Positions 23,447-34,000 of a stretch of 64,000 bases of DNA are shown here, in pieces. Origin of the DNA: Undaria pinnatifida (lineage: Eukaryota > Sar > Phaeophyceae > Laminariales > Alariaceae); NCBI GenBank assembly GCA_012845835.1, contig JABAKD010000010.1, forward strand, positions 3,969,288 through 4,033,287. The letters are read 5' to 3'. Numbering within the stretch: position 1 is the stretch's first letter; each line of letters starts with the position of its first letter. Both the position numbers and the translations under genes were made by a program. The notes under the pieces were generated by a model. It worked only from the letters and a program-made list of their open reading frames with translations. It ran no database searches and was not told the origin of the DNA.

Positions 23447-26400
23447 GTGTTGGTGTTGGTGTTCTCACATTAACTCGCATAATCAAGTCCGTGGTCACAG
23501 GACAGGCTTCAGTCACTCTGGAGTGGAAGAATATCCCAGGGAAAAAACACAAACAAACCAAAGTGGTACACGTATATGTCGGTCGCCCCGGTGGCGTATC
23601 AGGTTATCATCGAGCCTGGTATAGGTCAGTTTTATGAGGTCGAATCCCCCCGAGTGCATACTCGTATAAATTCGTGGGGACTTTTTGTTGTGCACAAATT
23701 GACTTTCGGAAAGCGCGGGAGCGTGAGTTAGTAACACTCTATGAAAAATCGACGAGCAATGGGATTGCTGAACCCTACGCGCGATAAAAATTGAAGGCAA
23801 GAACCGGGGGGGAGAAGGGACGACACCTGTGACCACGGCTTGCCCAGAAGCCGGAAAGTATATGTGTGTGAAAAAAAAAAAAATGTCATACCTGAAGGGT
23901 ATCATACTCTCATATTGCATCGTACTGTCATACTGCTGGTATCATGCTGCTGTTGCTTCTTTGTATCGTGTCGTTATGACATCCAGCACGCCGAGGTGAC
24001 GCATCCAGCACACCGAGGTGACGCATCCAGCACACCGAGGTGACGTTCTTGTTAATCATCCTCCCCGTTCCAAACCTAATGGCAAAGATATGCGGTACCT
24101 CGTGCATGTGCTACCATTCGACGATTGCTGCCACTACAAATGCCGTCGAAAGGAAACACTATTCTAAGTTGCAAGGCCAAAGGCGACAAAGACGAGTCAC
24201 TGTATCTAGAATAAAGCTAGTTCGAGAGATTCTAACAGCAACAAAGATAAAAGACACATGGAAATATTGGGAGCACTGCTCGTTGATCGTACAGACGTAG
24301 TACAGCCGTAGTACAGCGACACCGGCAGCTCAACAGTCAGTAAGGCCTTTCCGTACAACAACGTCAGCACGACACTCATGCAGGGGGGACGAAGAAAGAA
24401 GAAAGTGTTCTTACAGTACGGCAAACACAAACAAAAATGAAAAAAAAACAAAACACGAGAGGTACAGCAGTACTGGAGACGAGAGACAGTAGCATCAGTC
24501 CTGCCCTCCTTGGTGCAGCTAGTAGTAGACACACGGAACCGCAACTGGAACCGTAACTGTGTTGACCCCCAGCAAGATCAAAATTGGTCCAATACGACCG
24601 TTCCACAGCTGTAAGTTTTGGCCCGCCTCGAAACGGTTGTTTCTATAGCCTCCGTGCTTAGATTGATTATTAAATCATTAAAAAATCATGAAAAGGTTGA
24701 AGGTCTTTGTATCACCTGTCGACCATAACTACCGTAGCGCTAGGGAGAGTCGCCGACCTATAGCCTTCAAGAGGACATACACACTCCACATCACGCGTTC
24801 GGAGTGCCACACACGCGCAAAGGTGAGTTTCCGCGAAATCCTCGATCTCACAGCGGTGCGCTCCCGCAGCGGCCATGTACACTTACCCACAACATGTAGT
24901 ATTATTACTGTATTTTTAGTATCATACAATTGCGAAATAGATGCGTGGTCAACGGTCAAATGACTTGAGGCAAACAACAAGTGTGTAACCCCCCCCCCCC
25001 CCCTCGATAATCTTCCGCCTTGAAGGAGATTCGCGGTCAGTTGTCAAATGACGAAGCAACAAATAGGACCCTCCCCCCCCCCCGCGCCAGTCATGCATGG
25101 TGTCATGAGTACATCCTCCGATCATGAAGGGGCCGATGCTGTCGTATATTCGTTTTTTGTCGACGCTTTTCCCCCCTGAAGTTCCCTAAAGAGTTACCAG
25201 TACCAAAGTGTTAACACATCGGACAGATCAGGTCCCTATTGGTTGATCTAGTGATCTATGATTGATCTATTGATGATGTATATATGATGTGTGTCTTTGA
25301 GGGCAGACAAATCCCAGGTTTATATGATCTGCATGGCCTATAGATCGTGTTGCACTATGATCTGAATAATCTGAGTGATTTATCTAGCACGTGTTTCCTC
25401 GGTTGGGTCTGTACTACACAGATGTTGCATAACATTTCATAGGATCCATATGATCTACAATAGATCCTGTGTCTGCAGCTATGATATACCCGAAAATGTT
25501 GAGGATCTGTATCTATCGAGTACAGATCCAACCCTGGAAACATCGGTGATTAATAATAGATGATACAGATCATACGGCTCCCACCCGGTAACACGAGCTC
25601 GACCACACAGATCATACAGATCTTCCCTGAAAGATGCAGATAGTCAAGTGGCGATCGCGGATCTGTCTGGCGTGCGAGAGCCTTCCATGCTGTACGCTCT
25701 GCCGTCTCCTTCTCGCCCTGGTCGGCAAGCAGTGTCATCCAGATTGCCATCAAAATCAATCACATCACTGCCGCTGTCGCGCCGGCGTATGAGACCCCTG
25801 TAGAATTTTATCCGAGTTTTTGTCGCGGAAAACGCCCCCCCCCCCGCCTTCTCATTCTGTCGTTTTGTTGACGTGCTGGCGTGTTCACGTGTTTGCAAGC
25901 CTTGCAGCACCTTCCAGCAGAAATTGGATGAACATCGATGGTCTCTACTGTGGAAATGTTGAATCCTCTGCGCAGTATATGATAAATCAAGGCACGTATC
26001 GGGGAGGGGGGGGGGCAGCGGGGGGGCGAAGACGCCTAGGCTGAGCTTTGTCCGGCTCCCTTTTCAATTTTTTTTCGGCTTTCGAAAAGAAAACCAAAAC
26101 AGCTCGGCCGAAATTCTGCCGAATTATGAAACTCGAACAACAAAAAAACATCTTGAATACGGTTTTCGGCTCTTTTCAGCTCGGCTGGTCGCAGTTTCGG
26201 CTGGGAAGAAAATGCCGGGGAAAACAAAAACGGTTTTCGGCTCATTTCGGTTCGACGCGCGGCAATGTCGGCTCGTGTGGAAAAAATAAACGTTCGACTT
26301 GAAAAAACGCGTGATACTTTTTGTTACCGGTTGGTGTGTTCGTGTCAATACTGCTGTACTGCAGATACTGCAGGAGCTACAATGTGCGTACTGCTGCTGG

Positions 26401-27983
26401 CCCGATTTGCTGTGCTGCCGAGCTCTAAAAACGGGGTTTCCATGTCATCTATGAGCGTTATTATATTAGAGGGGGCGAGCAACAAAATGCAAATGTTTAT
26501 TTTTTTTACCTCTGGTACGTAATTATTCAAATCCGGCTCTCGGGGATGAAAATAGCCCCCCTCCCCTTCGGATCGGCTCCAAATCGAAACTAAATCGGCT
26601 CTTTGTAAAACCCCTATTCTCTAAAACCGATAATCGGCCTTTTTCGGCTTTTTCGGCGAAAACCGGACGAGGCTCAGCCTTAAGACGTCCGTTGTCACCG
26701 CGGCTTGCTCAGACAGAAGGCCGTTGAAGGTAAAACCTCCCGCGAGTTGAGCTGGGGATTAAAAGTCGTGGGGAATCGCAAAAAGGAAAAAAAAAGGAAC
26801 CGTATTGTGTCACTGGAGGCGCCCCCTCACCAGTTTGCGCACCTACAGTAGAACAGTCGTGGACTCCTATTGGCCACTAGCGTGGATTGCGGGGTTCGCA
26901 CGTCCCGCATCAATCTCTGCCCACGCATGCCCTTGAGGAGACGTTGAACGCCTGCAGTAGCACAATCAGCCCACAAGGCAAGAAAACGTCAGGAGACGGC
27001 AGGTTGGGCCTGACACGGACGGCGGTCTAGGCGTGTTCTGTTGTTACAATGGAAAAAAGTCTCAGCTCCTATTTGCCCACTGGTGTGGGAGACGGGGTTC
27101 GTACGTACCGCGTCAATGCCTGACCACGCATGCCGTTGAAGAGGCGTTGAACGCCTGCAGTAGCACAGATTACCTTGCAAGGGAAAAAAGTACCGGGAGA
27201 CGGCAGTTTAGGCCTGAAGCGGACGGCGGGGTAGACCTATTTTATTGTACCGGGTACTGTTTTTGGCGTGGGAGGTACCGAAGATGTGATTGGCGCCGCT
27301 CAAAACGGCCGTCGTCTGGTGTCTTTGTTCAGACCGTGCACCCATCACGAGGGGACTGCGTTCCCCATGCCGGTATGCGGTATGTCCAGGCTGGATCTTC
27401 TGTCACGGGCCGCTCCTTTTGACAGCCGGTCTGCTAGGCGCGGCGGGTCCTTTTCGAAGCCTGAGCTAGCTCTCTTGCGCTATTGTGCGATCTACATGGC
27501 GCCACTTTTTCCTCTCCTGACTATCCGTTGTCTTGTTGCAATTTCGTTCGTATGTGCGGTGCGATCGGTACCGTCCTCAGGCAAAAGAGGCGGAGACGAA
27601 CCACGTGAAGCAGGTGCCCACCTCCATGTTCTTCGCGCACAACACCGCTCTCGGACCGCCTTACCACGTCCTCATCGACACGAACTTCATCAACTTCTCC
27701 ATCAAGGTGCGCGGGATGTGCCATGACCCTACACTAGGACGGTCACTTGGCTGGAATGCTTTACTGCTGCTGTGAGCTGCCTTTGCCGCAATTCTGGATT
27801 ATTACCTAGGATACCTGATACAGCAGTATGGAGATGGGGGGAGTTGGGGTTTGGCCCCACGTGTGCTTCCAGTGTTATGATAAGGACAGTATCAGAAACT
27901 GCCTGAATCACTCCTTTTAGACCCCCCTATCGTATGACCCCAAGCTTACACGTAGAACTTTGTCCGGAACAAATCCGACGTTT

Positions 27984-28018
<35 letters not shown>

Positions 28019-31000
28019 GGAAATTTGGTCGACCACGTTAAAACCGATACCTGGTAGGTAGATACATGAAGATATTCCCCGATTTCCACGTTATCGTACT
28101 GTAGATACTAAACCCAGGCGTCTCGTAAAGGCTATAGTGACTGCTGCTGTACACTTTCTCTTTGTCACTGGGGTAACTACTGGCTGTGGTTGGGTGTCGG
28201 AGTGATAGCCATGCAACTCGCCCATTAACACATGTATTTGTATTTGTATTTGTATTTGTATTTGTATTTGTATTTGCGTTTGTATTTGTATTTGCGTTTG
28301 TATTTGTATTTGTGTGTGTATTTGCATTTGTGCATTTGTATTTGTATTCGTATTTGTATTTGTGTTTGTATTTGTGTTTGTATTTGTATGTGTATTTGTA
28401 TTTGTGTTTGTATTTGTGTTTGTATTCGCATTTGCATTTGTATTTGTATTTGTTTTTTGCGAGGTACGATAGAGGTATATCTTTTTTTGGCGAATATGTT
28501 TTTTTTTTTTGAAATCGTCACAAAAAATAACGCCATTTTTTTTGCATGGTTTTTCTCGTGTTGTGTACCTAGGACATGGGATTTTCCTTGATCCCGTATC
28601 ATAGCAGTTTTATTTTTCTCTCAAGTCAGTGTTTTTTTTTTTTTGAGAGGAGAGGTCTAGCAAGCTCCCAAATTGAGGAAACCTATCAGAAAAAACAACA
28701 GCAATGGTTGACGCACCTCTATCGCACGTAGCACGCGTCAACTATTGTTCCATTGGTCATAGCTCAGCCTCCGGCGGATGGGGAAACGTGAAGCTTAAGC
28801 TCACCACACTTCCACGCATTTGCATACATGTCGTGTGTCAATTTAAGTCAATCGCATTCGCATTCCACACCTAGGCTTTTTGTTCTTTTTTATGTATTTA
28901 TTTAAACTTCTGAAGGTTTATAATAATAGTAATTGATAGTAATAGTCTTTACTATTAGTAGGGTGTTTGCGATTGCATTCGCAATCTACACCTAGTGATT
29001 AATGTTAATGGTCTTTGCTCATGAGGTGTTTGCGACGTCCAACCTCTGATGGCTCGGAAAACAACGTAAAAGTGTTATTGAAACGACGAATGACACAACC
29101 CTGCGTACGAAAAACCAACCCATGGGAAAGTTACCAGTGTGGAAATGATACGTGGAGTTTTTTTTTTTTTTTTTTTTATCCTCCGGCGGATGGGGAAAAA
29201 TAAAGCTTTAGATACGTGGGAGTATTCCTTTCGGTCCTTGTGGAATTCTAAGAATTTTTTTCTCTTTTCCTTTCCTTGCTTCCTCTTCTTGTCTTGCCTT
29301 TTTTCAACAAAATACAATATAATGGTACCTGGTGTTACAGGAAAGCGTATTTCTCAACCACGTTTTTTCGCTGATTTTTCCTGGGTTCTCTCGGCCTTGA
29401 ACTGTGACATGTTTTCCTATTACAGTAGTTACTATTTACGGAAGACCATAGTAAATAGAACCAAATATTCCTAGTAAAAATAGTCAAGTATGTACGTTTT
29501 TGTAAGTACCGTAGGTCCCATTTACTATGTTCCCCCGTAATATTAACTGGTCGACGACTTGTAGTCTAGTCAATCAAGTCACAGCCGTATGAATAGATGG
29601 ATGCTAGGTAGAACCGACCGCAAGGAACTAACTGTAAGACCTATGGGGATACAACTCATGACTGCTAACTAATCGGCGAGTTGCTCTTACTTGCTATTAG
29701 GATAATCAGCCGACTTACAGCGGTAGTAAACATTCAGTCTCCTTCTTGCACTTGCTGCTTCTGATTAGGTGTCAATTATCTGTCACAAGTAAGCTGCGAA
29801 CACGTATACAGACGCAGGGGGGGGGGGGAGTTGGGTGCCAGGTAGAGTACCAGGTGTTTGGTTGGACAAATGAAAGGCCCTGTGCCGTACTGGTATTTTC
29901 GGTAGGAGCTTCTTTCGTGCGCTTGTTGGCTGGTGGCCTTCGTTTTTCGCTTGGCTCAGCACCGTGGCGTACGTGGTATTGGTCTTTTTATATTTCCTTG
30001 TTTATCCGGTCTGGGTGTAATTTGGATGTATTCTGTGCAGTTAGGCTTAGGGTTGTGGCAGCAGTAGCCCGGCAGCTTAATGGGCACGGTGGAGGTGCGG
30101 TGCGCCGTTCTTTTTTTTGTGCGGGTGTGGTTACTTGAGGAGCTGCGTACGTCGCACCCCACTACGGAAATCGAATAGACTGAAAACGCAACCAACCGGA
30201 TGGACAAACTCATGGACTAGTCGTGGGTACACAACACAAAACAGAAAAAAAATACTTGTGGTGCGAAATATAAATGGCAATCCGACTATTTCCGACGATT
30301 TCTGACGATTTTGGGCTACAAGGTGGGACAGGGTCGGTTAACGCCTTTACAGCTAGAAACCCTTTTTCTTCACAATTTTACTTTAAGTTACTATAGGTAG
30401 GGATTTTGAGGCTCTTATGAGGTCAAGGAGCCCCATCACTCACAAAACAGTTTTGCCAAAAAGCGGTATACCTTAATACCGATATCGTTCGTAGCACGCG
30501 TCAATGGTCATCTCTGTTGAGCACGAGGGCCGAGGTTCGATGCCCGGCTACCCCACCTCCGCCCCCCCCCCCCTCCTCCCCCGACCCCCGCGGCGATACC
30601 CAATCCCCCCGCTCTCCACTCCCTCCCCCCCACACACAAGCCCGTCCCCCCCCAGCCCACATCCCTCCCACTCTCCAATGCCCGTTCCCATTGTTGTCTC
30701 AGAACAAGCTCGACATCGTCAAGGCTATGATGGACTGCCTGTTGGCCAAGGCCATCCCGTGCGTGACAGACTGTGTCGTGGCAGAGCTGGAGAAGCTGGG
30801 GCCGAAGTATCGCGTGGCGTTGCGGCTGTCGAAGGATCCCCGTTTTGAGAGGCTTCCTTGCTCCCACCAGGGAACGTATGCTGACGACTGCCTCGTGCAG
30901 GTGGGTGACAGCTAGCTGCTTGGGATAGAGCTGGATAGTGGTGCTGGTGCTGGTGCTGGTGCGGGTGCTGGTGCTCGCCGCCGCGTCTGGTGTAAACACT

Positions 31001-34000
31001 GTATACTGGTGCTCGCCGCTGCTTCGTAGGTGAATACTGTATGTGCTTAATACTGGAGCTGTGTAGGCTTGGTCTGCGATGCGGGTAGCACTTGTTTGGC
31101 CATGTTGTACAGCAGCACGCTTGGTACGAGCAGCGAGGGGGTTCGGCTGGCTTATTTTTCGTAGGAAAAAGTGGGTGGCAGCCTGTGGCAGCGGCAGACT
31201 TTTTTGGGGGGGGGGGAATGCTACGCTCCGAGCATTTTTTTTTTTTTTTTTTCGTGACGTGATTTTCCTTTTCCCCATCGCGGATTGGTTCCTTTGCTTG
31301 AAATAGTTTTATTCCCAGGTACTGTAATGACCGTGGGACATTTTTTTTCGCTCCAAGTTCGGCGCCTTTCAACAATGATCAAGTCTCACCCGTATTACTG
31401 TATTACCATGTGCTTGGTTCATTTGTTGAAAGTGTTTCATTCTCGGCTAACGACCATAATACGGGACTTTTGTTTCCTCTCCGAATTCGACGTCTTTTAA
31501 AAATCATCCAGTCTCACCCGTATTAATAAGTGCTTGTAGCTGTGATGAGGCCTGTTGCAGACCCCGCGAAGTTGCACGTACGTGCCGGGCTATTCGGATT
31601 TGCACGTCCATTCACTAGCGATTTATGTATGGCGGCTCCCTATCTATGTGCAGGTCCGCACAAAACGATGGTTGCGATGCCCAGACCAACCCGACCCCAG
31701 ACCGGACCCGAACCCTAACCCTAACCCTAGCCCTAACCCCAACCAACCCTTTGGGGGGCTGGAGGTCTGCTCTCGAGGTCGGCAGGGGCATTGTACTCAG
31801 TCTACGTGCAAATCTGAAAACCTTGCACGTACGTGCAATTTAACAATGAAACGCCTGGTCGGCCCGTAGGGACAGGGGCGACATTTTCTTGGCCATGTTG
31901 TTTCTCGTGGGCGTGGACTCCTCGACGGGGGAAACTGCCTGCGACGGGAGAAACTGCCTCATACCGTTTTAATGCTGTTTTTATCACCAACATGTGTTCG
32001 TTATGTCTAGCTGGGCGATGAGATTTGTGCTTAAGCTTGAACTTTTGATTTTATTTATTTTTTGGTGAAAGTCAGGTGTTGGTTGGGTGTGTGAGGGAGT
32101 AGACTAAAAATGTTGCACAACAAATGCTGCTCGAGTTATTTCCTTCTAGTGTCGTTTTTCCATCACATTCTCCACCACTAAACCTGACATATATTCCAGA
32201 TTATGTCAGGAACCCCGATGAGGTACCCAGTATCCAATGCGACTTTTTCGGTATTGGAGTGACTTGCAATGATCCTATACATCGCTCTCATCGTTGTTTT
32301 TAAGTGGTTGAGTTTTACAGGTTTTTGAACGTGAAAAAATCCCTGTTTTTTTCTTTTTCTGGGAAAGACGGTGAGATACGAACCAGCGACCTCACTGTCC
32401 ATAGTCTCACGTCCTGCCGTCGACGCCATTGTGAGGAAGTAGACTAAAAATGTTTCACAACAAATGCTACTCGAGTTATTTCCTTCGGAGGGTAATTTCT
32501 AACGACACTTTTTTGGCAAGTTTCTCGCCAATTTGGCAAGGTTTTGGAAATTTGGACTTGCCAAAATAACAAAAAACTTGTCAAAGATTTTTTGGGATAT
32601 TCCGTTCCGCTTCGTTGGCAAGTTTTGGAAAGTGAGATTTGCCATTATATTTGCCATTTTAGCCAAAAACGCCAACGCAAGGTTGTACAAACCCGACCAC
32701 CCCACGACGCCCGACGCTAGACTTGCTCTAACTTTTGTAATAGCGGGAGGCACGGAGGATACACGGTGTCATTGACACCAGCTGTGATAGGGCTGGCGGC
32801 ACTGGCCGTGAGGCCCGCGTGGATGCCACATGTGCGTCGTTTTGAGCGGGTCCTGAAGCATCATCAAAAACAGCAGCCGCCCCAGCTTTTTCCAGGCGAA
32901 TTTAGCCGGGCTGGAAGGACTGCCAACCTCTGAGGTACATGGGCTGTGCCTGGAGTCCTTTCTGCGCCAGCATTTTCTCCATAGAGAGCGCCGGCGTGCC
33001 GTTGGCTCCCTGCCGCTGCTGCTGCTGCTGTGAGGGGTTTGAATAAAATCTGAGGGCGTTTTGATGACAGATCTTGCCAAATATCCAAAAACTTGTCAAA
33101 TGTGCAGTGTTTCGCGTTAGAACGTTTTGTCGTCTTCTTGGAAAGTGTTGCCAATTTTTTCTTGCCAAAATAGCAAGTTTTTTGAAATTTCGTTTGGTCG
33201 TTAGAAACGACTCTTGAGTCGTTTTTCCACCACAGGTGGGGTATCGGAGTTCCACAACAGTTGAATAGCGTTTGCGGCGTTCTTCACACGTTAAACGTAC
33301 TAGATAAAGCACCAAATATAGTTCGATTTTTGGTGGTGGCCCGCACGTTTTTATCGATGTTTTATCGAAACGCCGAGGCGAAGCGGCGCGCGCGGGTCGG
33401 AGCCTTACCCGTTGACGGGAAGCTTTCCTTAGTCCGGGGTAGGGTTGTTGGAGTATGGTTGGGTTTGACCGACTCCCTATTGCGATGTGCTGAGAAAAGA
33501 AAAACACTTTACACTGCAAAAACAACCTAAGAACCCTGTAAAGCGAAATTTATTTGGTAGTTTTATCTGGTGTAATTGGTGGGTTAAGAGTGGGTTAAGA
33601 GTGGCAAAGGCTTCTCCTCCCTCCTCGACAATCGTGGAACCCCGCGAGAGTGGTTGTGAGCCCTACCGCGGCATGCGTTTGCTGCTGCGCTGCGAACGTC
33701 CATGCTGCTGCTGCTGCTGCTGTTGCTACTGCTGCTGTTGCTGCTGCTGCAGCTGCCATTAATAGTGTCGTTGCGGTTGCTGCTTCGTCGTTCTGTTCTG
33801 TTCTTAACGGCGAGGATGGCGAGCGCATCATTCGCGGGGATGATGGCGTGAGCAATCTTCCTGACGATCGCAGATAATTAGTTCATCGCTCCCTCCCACC
33901 GAACGAACCCCTTCCTCTCCTCTAACACCAATGCTCCCCCTCTCTCCCCTCCGCCCTGTTGGAAAACGCCTTTCCGACACAGCGGATCGAGCAACACCGG

